Of a stretch of DNA of 64,000 nucleotides, positions 1 to 8,183 are shown one piece after another; position 1 is the stretch's first letter, and each line of letters opens with the position of its first letter. The notes under the pieces are model-generated. The model did not search any database. It saw nothing but the letters and a program-made list of their open reading frames with translations, and had not been told where the DNA came from. This stretch comes from Clostridium sp. chh4-2 (GTDB lineage Bacteria; Bacillota; Clostridia; Lachnospirales; Lachnospiraceae), in the NCBI RefSeq assembly GCF_002899675.1, contig NZ_PKUU01000018.1, forward strand, positions 62,001-126,000, given 5' to 3'. Both the position numbers and the translations under genes were made by a program.

Positions 1-375
1 GAGAAGTTGTATAAAAAGGCTCTGAAGGAAGAGTGGAGCAGGGACTTCTGTTCTAACTTTGAGGATGCGGAGCATTTTGTAACAGATGGACTGGGATTTG
101 TGGCTGTTAAGGGCAGGGAATTGGTGTCAGGCTGTTCCGCCTATGGAGTCAGCTCAGGGATGTTGGAGATTGAAGTAGGAACCAGACCAGATTACAGGCG
201 TCAGGGGCTTGCTCTCGCGTGCAGCGCGGCTTTGGTGCTGGAATGCCTGAAACGGGGCATCTATCCAAACTGGGATGCGGCGAATGCCAAGTCGGTGGTG
301 CTGGCGGAGAAGCTGGGCTATGTGTTCGAAAAAGAATACACGGTTTATCAGTTGATCAACGGTTTGGAGGATTGA
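1..375 (+). CDS. GNAT-family N-acetyltransferase, 5' end cut by the window
   Basis: The reading frame is open from base 1, so this is the C-terminal part of a longer protein. The visible part carries an acetyl-CoA binding signature of the GNAT fold: a beta strand (LEIEVGT) followed by RPDYRRQGLA, which fits the R/Q-x-x-G-x-G/A loop, and then a helix. Further on, WDAANAKSVVLAEKLGY matches the N-x-x-S-x-x-x-x-x-K-x-G-F/Y motif near the end of many acetyltransferases. The layout resembles the PF12746-type GNAT acetyltransferases, which are about 260 residues long. The substrate cannot be told. A TTG at position 7 could act as a start, but no ribosome binding site is visible before it, and truncation is the better reading. 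Confidence 0.75.
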   Translation, partial: EKLYKKALKEEWSRDFCSNFEDAEHFVTDGLGFVAVKGRELVSGCSAYGVSSGMLEIEVGTRPDYRRQGLALACSAALVLECLKRGIYPNWDAANAKSVVLAEKLGYVFEKEYTVYQLINGLED

Positions 376-399
376 TTTTTTAGAAAATAATGGTATACT
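372..399 (+). promoter_or_regulatory. Candidate sigma-A promoter for a short leader RNA
   Basis: TTGATT (372-377) and TATACT (394-399) are separated by 16 bases. The -35 box overlaps the stop codon of the acetyltransferase. Transcription from here would pass a stem-loop at 428-461 (10-bp arms, GCACGGATTA with TAATCTGTGC) and then meet the terminator at 470-509, before the YitT-type gene. Confidence 0.5.
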
Positions 400-469
400 T
401 GATTTTAAAGTATCAAAAGAAGTGCAAGCACGGATTATATCGGTATTCGGTTAATCTGTGCATCATAAA

Positions 470-509
470 AGCAAGGCTGACCGGGTATGTTCGGTTCCTT
501 GCTTTTTTT
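470..509 (+). terminator. Intrinsic terminator upstream of the YitT-type gene
   Basis: AGCAAGG and ACCG pair with CGGT and CCTTGCT, followed by seven T residues. It lies only about 70 bases downstream of a candidate promoter and 70 bases before the next start codon. It therefore ends either a small RNA or an attenuated leader. Confidence 0.7.
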
Positions 510-579
510 GTTGGCAGAAATGTGTTCTGTCATAAAGGAAAGAATCCCCGGGCCTGCACTCAGAAAAGGAGTGGAGAAA

Positions 580-1470
580 ATGGAAATGATGAAAAAAGAA
601 TTTGGTAAGGACATTTTATATGATACAGCCAGCGCATTTGTCCAGGCGGTCGGGGTGCACTGCTTTATAGAACCGTGCATGATCGCTCCCGGCGGGGCGT
701 CGGGTATCGCGCTGCTGATCAATTATCTCAGCGGTTTGCCGATCGGTGCGCTGACATTTGCGATCAATATTCCGCTGCTTATTCTGTCCTATATTTTTTT
801 AGGAAAAAGCATGACGTTGAAGACGCTTAAAACAGTTGTGATCATGAGCGTGGTTCTGGATGCATTTGTCAGCCCATTGTTCCCTCAGTATATGGGAGAC
901 CGGCTGATTTCTTCGGCATTTGGCGGCATTTTTGTGGGCGTTGGGCTGGCGCTGGTATTTATGCGCGGGTCTACAACCGGGGGAGGCGATATTTTGGCTA
1001 AGCTTCTTCAGAAAAAGTTTCCTTATATGCAGACCGGGTATTCGCTGATGATTATCGATATTATGATCATCACGGCTTCTGTGATTGTGTTTTGGGATAT
1101 TGAATCCGCTCTGTATGGAATCATTTCCCTGGTGTGCACCACTCAGACGATTGACGCGATTCTTTACGGTATGAATAAAGGGACGATGGTGACGGTCATT
1201 TCTTCTCAAAATGAACGGATTGCGGGGGAGATTATGAAGCAGCTGGACCGGGGAGCTACGTTTTTAAAGAGCCAGGGCGCGTATAGTAAGATTGAGGGGA
1301 ATGCTTTGATGTGCGTGGTGGACAGGAAGCAGTTTTATATTGTGAAGCGGATTATTGATCATTATGATCCGAGGGCATTTGTGATTGTTTCTGAGACGAA
1401 AGAGGTGTATGGAGAAGGTTTTTTGAATGATCCGCGGGAGAGAAGTGCGGGGGAACAGGCGCGCTTATGA
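580..1470 (+). CDS. YitT-family membrane protein (DUF161 / DUF2179)
   Basis: A 296-residue integral membrane protein. The N-terminal two thirds are hydrophobic segments typical of the YitT fold, including FIEPCMIAPGGASGIALLINYLSG and the glycine-rich FMRGSTTGGGDILA motif. The last 90 residues form a soluble DUF2179-like domain (GTMVTVISSQNERIAGEIM, then DRGATFLKSQGAYS). The size matches the family (about 280-300). The ATG at 580 is chosen because AAAGGAG at 565-571 sits 8 bases upstream; earlier in-frame starts would place the terminator inside the gene. The physiological role of the family is not settled. The gene stands alone and is preceded by a promoter, a stem-loop and a terminator, so attenuation is possible. 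Confidence 0.85.
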   Translation: MEMMKKEFGKDILYDTASAFVQAVGVHCFIEPCMIAPGGASGIALLINYLSGLPIGALTFAINIPLLILSYIFLGKSMTLKTLKTVVIMSVVLDAFVSPLFPQYMGDRLISSAFGGIFVGVGLALVFMRGSTTGGGDILAKLLQKKFPYMQTGYSLMIIDIMIITASVIVFWDIESALYGIISLVCTTQTIDAILYGMNKGTMVTVISSQNERIAGEIMKQLDRGATFLKSQGAYSKIEGNALMCVVDRKQFYIVKRIIDHYDPRAFVIVSETKEVYGEGFLNDPRERSAGEQARL

Positions 1471-1561
1471 GAGATGGATGTGAGGGGTTAAAAGATATGT
1501 AAATTGATTGGAAGTGTGTATTGTTTGATGGGGGATTTTGAGGTATACTATCCGTAGTTGA

Positions 1562-1656
1562 TTTACATGAAGCGTGAAGGCATTTTCAGAAATGCCTAAA
1601 GGTTTTAATGTAAAGGGTGAAGGCATTTCGCGAAATGCCTTCACCCTTAATGTAAA
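1562..1656. repeat. Dispersed palindromic repeat, copy 1 (two units)
   Basis: Two tandem stem-loop units. Unit A (1562-1614) is an imperfect hairpin around GAAGGCATTTTC / GAAATGCC, bounded by TTTACAT (1562-1568) and ATGTAAA (1608-1614). Unit B is a perfect 36-bp palindrome at 1613-1648, centred on TTTCGCGAAA, followed by ATGTAAA (1650-1656). The 56 bases 1601-1656 are identical to 38097-38152. Related single-unit copies lie at 19836-19871 and 42419-42461. No T-run follows, so it is not a textbook terminator. It resembles REP-type intergenic palindromes. Confidence 0.85.
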
Positions 1657-1679
1657 AAAACGAAAGGACCCGCAGCAAT

Positions 1680-2087
1680 ATGATAAAGGATTTAATTCAA
1701 CAAGCCATAGACGCCCTTCCGGCCTCCTATGCGCCCTATTCCCATTTCCACGTGTCAGCAGCCTTATTATGCAGCGACGGAACCGTTTATATAGGAAATA
1801 ATATAGAAAACGCTTCCTATTCAGCCACCGTCTGTGCGGAAAGAACCGCCTTTTTCCATGCTGTCAAGGAAGGCAGACGAAGCTTTGATTCAATTGTAAT
1901 ATGTGGCGGACGTGATGGAATTATCAGCGATTATTGTGCGCCCTGCGGGGTCTGCCGTCAGGTGATGAGGGAATTTTGCAATCCCAAAACGTTTAAAATC
2001 ATTCTTCCTAAATCGCCGGATGATTATAAGGTGTTTACTCTGGAACAGCTTTTGCCGGAGAGCTTTGGGCCGGAACAGCTGGAGTAG
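1680..2087 (+). CDS. cdd: Cytidine deaminase
   Basis: A 135-residue protein of the usual size for the small tetrameric zinc cytidine deaminases, which convert cytidine and deoxycytidine to the uridine forms in pyrimidine salvage. The family signatures are present in order: YAPYSHFHVSAALL near residue 20, NIENASYSATVCAERTAFFHAV carrying the first zinc cysteine and the catalytic glutamate (C-A-E), and PCGVCRQVMREF carrying the second pair of zinc cysteines. AAAGGA at 1663-1668 lies 11 bases before the ATG. The gene stands alone, directly after the palindromic repeat. Assignment is firm. Confidence 0.95.
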   Translation: MIKDLIQQAIDALPASYAPYSHFHVSAALLCSDGTVYIGNNIENASYSATVCAERTAFFHAVKEGRRSFDSIVICGGRDGIISDYCAPCGVCRQVMREFCNPKTFKIILPKSPDDYKVFTLEQLLPESFGPEQLE

Positions 2088-2136
2088 AAGGTTAATTTGA
2101 TTAGGATGTGGCATAAAGCAGATCGGAGGATATTAT

Positions 2137-2508
2137 ATGGAATTACAGCCAATCAGAATCCCTAGCGGTTGGGAAGTTTTATTTAATAATTTAACGGAAC
2201 TGGAACCGGACGATGTGCCGAAAACAGCAGATGAAATCTGGAATTTCCAGTTTGTACAGGATATTCTTTATATCCGGAACCGACGGACGAGGAAAAAGGA
2301 TCATAAAGTATATGAGCATGAGCTGGGCATTGATTTAGGATGGTATCCGGATGGAGATCCGGAGGGATTTTTCCGGCTGGTTGTTGTAAAGGACGGGGAT
2401 TGGGAAAATCCTCTGCGCCAGTTGGAATCACGGAAAAAGGCGGAGATCGTTTCGCAGATGGAAGAGTGGTTATTGGAGTTCTCGGGAACACAGTGGATGA
2501 ATGAATAA
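2137..2508 (+). CDS. Small soluble protein of unknown function
   Basis: A 123-residue acidic protein with no signal peptide, no membrane segment and no motif that I recognise. It begins MELQPIRIPSGWEVLFNNLTELEP and has a central charged stretch (RNRRTRKKDHKVYEHELGIDLGWYPDGDPEG) followed by an aromatic-rich beta-like segment and a terminal amphipathic helix. GGAGGA at 2125-2130 sits 6 bases before the ATG, and a GC-rich hairpin follows the stop, so this is a well-formed monocistronic gene. It starts 49 bases after cytidine deaminase and may be cotranscribed with it. No function is proposed. Confidence 0.8.
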   Translation: MELQPIRIPSGWEVLFNNLTELEPDDVPKTADEIWNFQFVQDILYIRNRRTRKKDHKVYEHELGIDLGWYPDGDPEGFFRLVVVKDGDWENPLRQLESRKKAEIVSQMEEWLLEFSGTQWMNE

Positions 2509-2518
2509 AAGGCAGCAG

Positions 2519-2553
2519 AGCGCCGGTTCCGATATGGTGGAACCGGCGCTTTG
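2519..2553 (+). terminator. GC-rich terminator hairpin
   Basis: AGCGCCGGTTCC (2519-2530) pairs perfectly with GGAACCGGCGCT (2539-2550) around an 8-base loop, followed by only a short TTGT. It separates the small plus-strand gene from the convergent LRR gene that ends at 2574. Confidence 0.75.
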
Positions 2554-2573
2554 TGCATGAATTGATGGATCTG

Positions 2574-5500
2574 TTATTTTAAATTACTGATGCCAAATGT
2601 AGAGAAATTGTTGATGGTAAAACAAACGGCCGAATTTGCCGGATTGTACTTAGAATCCGGAATTCTGTGAGCGTTTCCTAAGCCGTCTACTGATACGGTA
2701 TGTAAAGCGCTGATATCCTCTGATGCGCTTGGCGTATAGGCGATGGCAACATTGATGGAACCAACGGTGGTCAGAGGCATCGGAATTCCGTTCTTCTTAT
2801 ATGCGGCGCTCAGTTCGTAAACAGGATGAGTATTAATTGCGGTAAGAGCCTTGCCGGTCAGGCCGGAAATTGGTTTTACAGCAAAGACAACGGAATCGGC
2901 CGCCAGTCCGCTCATGGCTGTAAGGGTATCCTGGTAAAGGGTGAAAGAAACGCCTTTGTAATCAAAACAAACTGATGTAACATCTGCGGCGGACAAGTGG
3001 TTTAATCCGTCTGAATCAATGGATGCCTGGGTTATGCCTTCCGGTAATCTGACGGTGACGGTAACTCCGCTGCTCAGTGTTTTCTTTTGACGGGCTTCGC
3101 GTCTGGCGGCGTTCAGCGCATCTTTGATCTGGATTGCTGTAATGGTGATATTTCCGGTATTATCCGGTTGTCCGACAATGATTTCGGCAGTTACAGGCGT
3201 TGATTCGGCTGTAAGCGAAGGAGTATCGTAATAATAGCCGTTGCTGTCGGAATCGTCGCTGTTGTACGAGTTATTGTTATTCGATGAACCGTTATTGCCG
3301 GAAGAACCGTTGGAACCGGAATTGTCGGGAGTTGGATTGCTGTTATCCGGTTTATTGGTGTCCGGTTTATTGGTGTCCGGTTTGTTATCATCTGGTTTGC
3401 CGTCATCCGGATTGTTGTCTTCCGGTTTGTTGTTATCCGGTTTGTTGTCAGGTTTATTATCATCCGGGGTTTCGGATGGGACGTATTGCTTGGCAGTAAT
3501 TGTACCGGTGATGTTTGCGGTTACCGTTTGTGCTGTACCTTTTTTCAATGAAACGGTGAAGGAGAAACTTCCATTCACTCCGGCTGGTGTATCTGCATCG
3601 CCATTCTTTGCGGCTGTGAAACCAGCAAATGTAATATCGCTGTCTGCAACCAAAATTCCGGAAGAGGATAAAGCGGCCAGGCTGTTAATTTTATTTATTA
3701 AAATGCCTTTAATTTCATCCTGCGTGTTGGCGTCAGCCTGATCGACGAGGTAGTTTCCGCCTTCTATGGCAGCTTTCGCAGCGGCTATAACCTGTGCATT
3801 GGTCTGACCTGCAAAATCAGCGGCTGTAATCGTTCCTGAGATTCTGTTGGTCGTAACAGAGGACTCACCTTTTTTCAATGAAACGGTGAAGGAAAAGCTT
3901 CCGTCCACTCCGTCCGGCGTATCGGCGTCTCCGTTCTTGGCGGCTGTGAAATTTGTAACTGTTATATCGCCAGCTGCAACCGAAATTCCGGAAGAGGATA
4001 AAGCGGTCAGGCTGTTAATTTTATTTACTAAAATGCCTATAATCCCATCCTGTGTGTTGGAAGTGGCCTGATCGATAAGGTAATTCCCGCTTTCTACAGC
4101 AGATTTTGCAGCGGCTACGATCTGCGCATTGGTCTGGCCGCTGAAAGCGGTGGCAGTGATGACTCCGTTAATACTTTTGGTCGTTTCGGTCGAGCCATTG
4201 TTAGTTAAAGTAACAGTAAATGTAAAACTTCCGTTGGTTCCGTTTGCATTATCAGCATTACCGGACATAGCAGGAGTGAAGCTGCTGATGTTAATATTGT
4301 CGGAGGTAACTGTTATTCCGGTGTCGCTCATGCCTGCAATTCCATTAATCTGTCCGGCCAGCCAGGTTTTAACGGTATCCTGGGTATTGGCGGACGATTG
4401 GCTTACTGTGTAAGGAGCCTGGCTTTCAATTTTATCCTTGGCATCCTGAAACGTATGATCCTCTGTGAAAACCGCTGATATAGTAGTATTTGAAGCCGGA
4501 GCAAAGAAAAGTGGATTAGAGATTTTTTCTTGTTCGGTTAGGGTACTGCCACTGCAATTCCAATAAGATAATTTGTAATTTTCATTCGGATCTGCTTTAA
4601 AAAAAACGATCCACTGAGAATTACTTTCTCCAGCGCGAGTTATTTGGGATGTTCCGTTTTCTGAGGAGTTGAGGGTGACTGTAATCTTGTTTGGCATAGT
4701 TAAACGGCTTATATTGTTGTTAGAACAATCAAGAGTAATTAGGCTAGTGCTATTCGTTAAATTTAATTCGCTCAGATTGTTATCAGAACAATTTAGTCTG
4801 GTGAGATTAAGTGCACTTGTATTTAACACTGTTAAGTTGTTACTGGAACAATATAGGTTTTTCATCTTCGCGTTTAGACTCAAGGTGGATAAGTCATTTT
4901 CGGAACAGTCCAGTTCAGTAAGGGCTGAATTCAATGTTAGGGATGTCAGCTTATTTTTGGAACAATTTAAATATTCCAATTGGTTGTAGCCAGCCATATT
5001 CAGACTGGTTAATTGATTGCTGGAGCAGTAAAGTCGTTTAAGCAATCCATAGGTGCCGGAAATACTCAAATCAGTTAGCGAGTTATTGCTGCAGCTTATA
5101 GTATTAAGCCTAGCGCAATCTACAGTAAGGTTAGTTAAATTATTGTTGGAGCAGTCTAAGGAGGATAAATAATCAAATCCACTGATATCCAATGTGCCAT
5201 TCAGTTGTTTTTTGTTTAAATCCAGACTATCGATTCTTTTACCAGAGAAATCCCATTTCACTATTCCATTATACCCAGTTGTTCCAGCCCATGTGGAAGG
5301 ATCATCTGGTTTCAACCCTTCTTGTAAAGAGGGATGTGCGTTTAGCAATGCCCTGAATGCTGTCAAATCATTTTCATAATAGTCTGAGACTGCAAAAAGC
5401 TGTCTCTCCGCATTCCCCACCTGCACATAAATTTCCGGCGCATCACCCCCTGAAACAATAGAATAATGCTCCGGCAAAACCGCAGTAAATGTAAACGATC

Positions 5501-6155
5501 CGTTAATCTCTTCCTCGCCGCCGTCCAATTCGCCGTTATCGTCGGACAGTTTCCAGCTGATTCCATTTATCACAATCTGTTCCGGTTCTTCATCTGAGAA
5601 AGATGCCATGGCTTCCAGTTTGTCGGGGAGGTTCAACGCTTCCATACCCGTCCATGTTTCAACGTTACGATATTGCACATCCTCATCCAGTTCCATGAAT
5701 TCCGTAATCAAAATTACGTTCTTTGTTTGAAGCGGCGTTTCTTTGTCAACAATACTTTCCGTTAAGCTGTCATTGCCTGATTTATTATCAATAAGATCAT
5801 TTTCTAAAAGATCATCACTCAAGAGATTATCGTCCGGAACAGTATCGTCCAAAAGGTCATTAATCAATTCATCATCATCAAACGATTCATATCCGCATGA
5901 CAGTTCATAACATTCATTGGTGTGAACGTGCTCTGCATTGCTTCCGGTGGCGGAATAAATCTGATCAAAATCGCAGATTAAGTTTTCCGTGTAACAATCT
6001 TTTGTATGGACGTGTTCCAGAGGATCTTCCTCCTCAATTTCTGTAACCTCGTCGCCATATGATGCAAATCCCAACTGTGAAAACAGCAGAGAAGTGCATA
6101 GAAGCAACGAAATGGCCCGACGGTGTTTCCGTCTGTTTTTGCTTTGGTGTTTCAT
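2574..6155 (-). CDS. Secreted leucine-rich-repeat surface protein
   Basis: A 1193-residue exported protein. A basic N-terminus and hydrophobic core (residues about 1-32, ending FASYGD) form a signal peptide. Next comes a short region with two HVHTxxCY motifs (around residues 48 and 76) that may bind metal. Residues about 305-490 hold leucine-rich repeats of the L-x-x-L-x-C-S-x-N-x-L type. Residues about 568-890 hold three related units of about 100 residues (ANTQD.. NGDAD..NGSFSFTV..GTITA). An Asp-Asn-Lys-Pro linker and an Asn/Ser/Gly-rich stretch follow (about 897-960), then a C-terminal domain ending NNFSTFGISNLK. I see no LPXTG or SLH anchor. Likely a cell-envelope or host-interaction protein; the ligand is unknown. 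GGAGGG lies just before the start. Confidence 0.85.
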   Translation of the reverse strand: MKHQSKNRRKHRRAISLLLCTSLLFSQLGFASYGDEVTEIEEEDPLEHVHTKDCYTENLICDFDQIYSATGSNAEHVHTNECYELSCGYESFDDDELINDLLDDTVPDDNLLSDDLLENDLIDNKSGNDSLTESIVDKETPLQTKNVILITEFMELDEDVQYRNVETWTGMEALNLPDKLEAMASFSDEEPEQIVINGISWKLSDDNGELDGGEEEINGSFTFTAVLPEHYSIVSGGDAPEIYVQVGNAERQLFAVSDYYENDLTAFRALLNAHPSLQEGLKPDDPSTWAGTTGYNGIVKWDFSGKRIDSLDLNKKQLNGTLDISGFDYLSSLDCSNNNLTNLTVDCARLNTISCSNNSLTDLSISGTYGLLKRLYCSSNQLTSLNMAGYNQLEYLNCSKNKLTSLTLNSALTELDCSENDLSTLSLNAKMKNLYCSSNNLTVLNTSALNLTRLNCSDNNLSELNLTNSTSLITLDCSNNNISRLTMPNKITVTLNSSENGTSQITRAGESNSQWIVFFKADPNENYKLSYWNCSGSTLTEQEKISNPLFFAPASNTTISAVFTEDHTFQDAKDKIESQAPYTVSQSSANTQDTVKTWLAGQINGIAGMSDTGITVTSDNINISSFTPAMSGNADNANGTNGSFTFTVTLTNNGSTETTKSINGVITATAFSGQTNAQIVAAAKSAVESGNYLIDQATSNTQDGIIGILVNKINSLTALSSSGISVAAGDITVTNFTAAKNGDADTPDGVDGSFSFTVSLKKGESSVTTNRISGTITAADFAGQTNAQVIAAAKAAIEGGNYLVDQADANTQDEIKGILINKINSLAALSSSGILVADSDITFAGFTAAKNGDADTPAGVNGSFSFTVSLKKGTAQTVTANITGTITAKQYVPSETPDDNKPDNKPDNNKPEDNNPDDGKPDDNKPDTNKPDTNKPDNSNPTPDNSGSNGSSGNNGSSNNNNSYNSDDSDSNGYYYDTPSLTAESTPVTAEIIVGQPDNTGNITITAIQIKDALNAARREARQKKTLSSGVTVTVRLPEGITQASIDSDGLNHLSAADVTSVCFDYKGVSFTLYQDTLTAMSGLAADSVVFAVKPISGLTGKALTAINTHPVYELSAAYKKNGIPMPLTTVGSINVAIAYTPSASEDISALHTVSVDGLGNAHRIPDSKYNPANSAVCFTINNFSTFGISNLK

Positions 6156-6177
6156 ACTGTAACCCTCCTAATATAGT

Positions 6178-6221
6178 AAAAAAATATTAGAACCTTATTA
6201 ATTTCATTTTTTTAAGGTTCT
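6178..6221 (-). promoter_or_regulatory. Terminator-like hairpin in the LRR gene leader
   Basis: Read on the minus strand, AGAACCTT pairs with AAGGTTCT (plus-strand 6189-6221) and is followed by AATATTTTTTT. This is an intrinsic-terminator shape lying between the presumed promoter and the ribosome binding site. The adjacent CTAATAT and ATATTAG can pair next to the GGAGG. Attenuation of the LRR gene is possible. No known riboswitch consensus was recognised. Confidence 0.45.
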
Positions 6222-6440
6222 TGACTGCATGTTATCGTAAAAATACGACAATATGCACTATCATTCTATCACAATAAGAAAAAAATACCAGATATTAGTT
6301 ATAAAATTATTAAAAAACAATATTTTTATTGTAAAAATGTAACCATAGCGTTAACTAATGAAGTACTTACCTTTTTTGGATAATCCGGAGTTGTAATTTT
6401 ATAACAAAAATAATTGTACATAATCACTAAAAATATTCTC
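6222..6440. other. AT-rich divergent intergenic region
   Basis: This stretch between the LRR leader and the glucosidase promoter contains no open reading frame with a ribosome binding site and no strong repeat. It must hold the minus-strand LRR promoter, but I cannot place it with confidence. Confidence 0.4.
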
Positions 6441-6469
6441 TTGTAAAGCGCTTTAAAAAGTGATAGTAT
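6441..6469 (+). promoter_or_regulatory. Glucosidase promoter with overlapping LacI/CcpA-type operator O1
   Basis: TTGTAA (6441-6446) and TAGTAT (6464-6469) are 17 bases apart. The operator TGTAAAGCGCTTTAAA (6442-6457) covers the -35 box. It differs from the perfect palindrome O2 by one base in sixteen. The sequence fits the AAAGCGCTTT core used by LacI/GalR-family repressors, so either the local LacI protein at 8184 or a global CcpA could bind. Confidence 0.65.
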
Positions 6470-6483
6470 ATAAACAACAAGTA

Positions 6484-6499
6484 TTTAAAGCGCTTTAAA
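6484..6499. promoter_or_regulatory. LacI-type operator O2 (perfect 16-bp palindrome)
   Basis: TTTAAAGCGCTTTAAA is a perfect palindrome, located between the presumed transcription start and the ribosome binding site of the GH13 gene. Its centre is 42 bp from the centre of O1, four helical turns, so a looped or cooperative repressor complex is plausible. Confidence 0.7.
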
Positions 6500-6512
6500 A
6501 AGGAGGACGCGA

Positions 6513-8165
6513 ATGAAGAAGTGGTGGAAGGAAGCCGTCGTTTACCAGATTTATACAAAGAGTTTCCTGGATACGAACGGCGACGGGATCGGTGATCTGC
6601 AGGGAATTATCAGAAAGCTGGATTATATTAAAGAGTTAGGTGTGGATGTGATCTGGCTCAATCCCATTTACAAATCTCCCGATGTGGACAACGGATATGA
6701 TATTTCCGATTACCAAAGCATTGACGAGCGGTATGGAACCATGGAGGATTTCAAACAGCTGCTTAATGAAGTGCATAAACGGGACATGAAGCTGATCATG
6801 GATATGGTTCTCAACCATACGTCGGATGAACATCAGTGGTTTGTGAATTCCAGGTCTTCAAAGGACAGCCCATACCGGGATTATTATATCTGGAGAGAGG
6901 GAAAGGACGGAAAAGAGCCGAATAACTGGGGCAATTATTTCTACGAAGGAAAAGGTTCGGCATGGGAATATGATGAGGCGACGAAAGAATATTATCTGCA
7001 CAATTATTCGAAGAAGATGCCGGATTTAAACTGGGATAATGAAGCGTTGAAAGAGGATATGTGCCGGATGATGCGCTGGTGGCTGGATCTTGGCGTGGAC
7101 GGGTTCCGCATGGATGCCATCAACCGCCTTGTTAAGCCTAAGGGTCTGCCTGATTCCCCTAATCCGCCTACTCCTCCGGTGGGAGTTCACGGATATGTGG
7201 TGGACCGGACCATGTGCGCCAACCAGCCGGGAATCCATGAACTGCTCCATGAACTGAACCAAAGGGTATTCGGCAAATACGATATCATGGTGGTGGGAGA
7301 GACCGGGAACGTGGACGCGGCCATTGCCATCGATTATGTAAAAGAAGAGCATGAAGAGATCAATATGGTATTCCATTTTGAAATTGCCAAGAATCCTGTT
7401 TTGGTGACTCCGCTGGAATATAAGGATGTGCAGAAAAGATGGTATCATGTGGTGGAACAGCACGGATGGATCACCCAGTACCTGAGCAATCACGATACGC
7501 CGCGGCAGGTGTCCAGATTTGGAAATGACGCCGAATACCGGTATGAGTCCGCCACCATGCTGGCCACACTTTTACATACCCATCCGGGAACCGTATATAT
7601 CTATCAGGGCGAGGAACTGGGCATGACAAATGTGGATTTTCCGTCCATTGAGTATTATAATGAAAAGTATACGGTGGGGAAATATGAAACCATGGTGGAA
7701 AGCGGGAAAGATCCAAAAGAGGCTCTGGATTCTTTAAAGATGATGAGCAGGGACAATGCCAGAACGCCGATGCAGTGGAATTCCGGCAGGGAAGCCGGAT
7801 TTACGGAAGGCCAACCGTGGATGCATCTGAACCCCAGGTACATAGAGATCAATGCGGAACATGAAGAAAACAGTAAAAAATCAGTGCTGAACTATTATAA
7901 AACCCTGACATCCATGAGAAAGCAGTATCCCGTCATGGTATATGGAACTTATGAGCAGCTGTGGCAGGACGATCCGGAAGTGATCGCCTATACCAGAAGC
8001 TATGAGGGAGAGAAATGGCTGGTGGCTGTCAACTATTCGGAGAAAGAACGGACAGTCGGGCTTTCGGAGCTGGTAAAAGAGGGAGAACTTTTGCTCTCCA
8101 ACTATGAAAACCAGGAGACCGATCAGCTTTCTCCTTATGAGGCCAGGATCTATAGATTCGCATAA
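6513..8165 (+). CDS. GH13 alpha-glucosidase (oligo-1,6-glucosidase type)
   Basis: A 550-residue cytoplasmic glycoside hydrolase of family 13, the usual length for the oligo-1,6-glucosidase / trehalulose-type subgroup (GH13_31). The four conserved regions are visible: DMVLNHTSDEH (region I), GVDGFRMDAIN with the nucleophile Asp201, VVGETGN with the acid/base Glu263, and LSNHDTPRQ with the transition-state Asp328. An early QIYTKSFLDTNGDGIGDLQGI calcium-loop motif is also typical. It would hydrolyse terminal alpha-1,6 or alpha-1,4 glucosidic bonds of short oligosaccharides after uptake. It has no signal peptide. It opens a gene set with a LacI regulator (19 bases downstream) and a GH31 enzyme, under two operators of LacI type. 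Exact linkage preference is not predictable. Confidence 0.92.
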   Translation: MKKWWKEAVVYQIYTKSFLDTNGDGIGDLQGIIRKLDYIKELGVDVIWLNPIYKSPDVDNGYDISDYQSIDERYGTMEDFKQLLNEVHKRDMKLIMDMVLNHTSDEHQWFVNSRSSKDSPYRDYYIWREGKDGKEPNNWGNYFYEGKGSAWEYDEATKEYYLHNYSKKMPDLNWDNEALKEDMCRMMRWWLDLGVDGFRMDAINRLVKPKGLPDSPNPPTPPVGVHGYVVDRTMCANQPGIHELLHELNQRVFGKYDIMVVGETGNVDAAIAIDYVKEEHEEINMVFHFEIAKNPVLVTPLEYKDVQKRWYHVVEQHGWITQYLSNHDTPRQVSRFGNDAEYRYESATMLATLLHTHPGTVYIYQGEELGMTNVDFPSIEYYNEKYTVGKYETMVESGKDPKEALDSLKMMSRDNARTPMQWNSGREAGFTEGQPWMHLNPRYIEINAEHEENSKKSVLNYYKTLTSMRKQYPVMVYGTYEQLWQDDPEVIAYTRSYEGEKWLVAVNYSEKERTVGLSELVKEGELLLSNYENQETDQLSPYEARIYRFA

Positions 8166-8183
8166 AAGGACAGGAGCGGTAAT

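Noticed and set aside
1574-1801. Open frame whose product begins MKAFSEMPKGFNVKGEG
   Set aside because: It is a translation of the palindromic repeat followed by cytidine deaminase read in another frame. A similar frame (37952-38140) arises from copy 3. Neither has a ribosome binding site.
3330-3465. Short periodic repeats suggesting a CRISPR array
   Set aside because: The periodicity follows the coding repeats (Pro-Asp-x-Asn-Lys) of the LRR protein; there are no spacers of constant length and no cas genes.
3191-3741. Open frames on both strands around the Pro-Asp-Asn-Lys linker of the LRR gene
   Set aside because: They are low-complexity shadows of the repeated codons of the linker, without ribosome binding sites.
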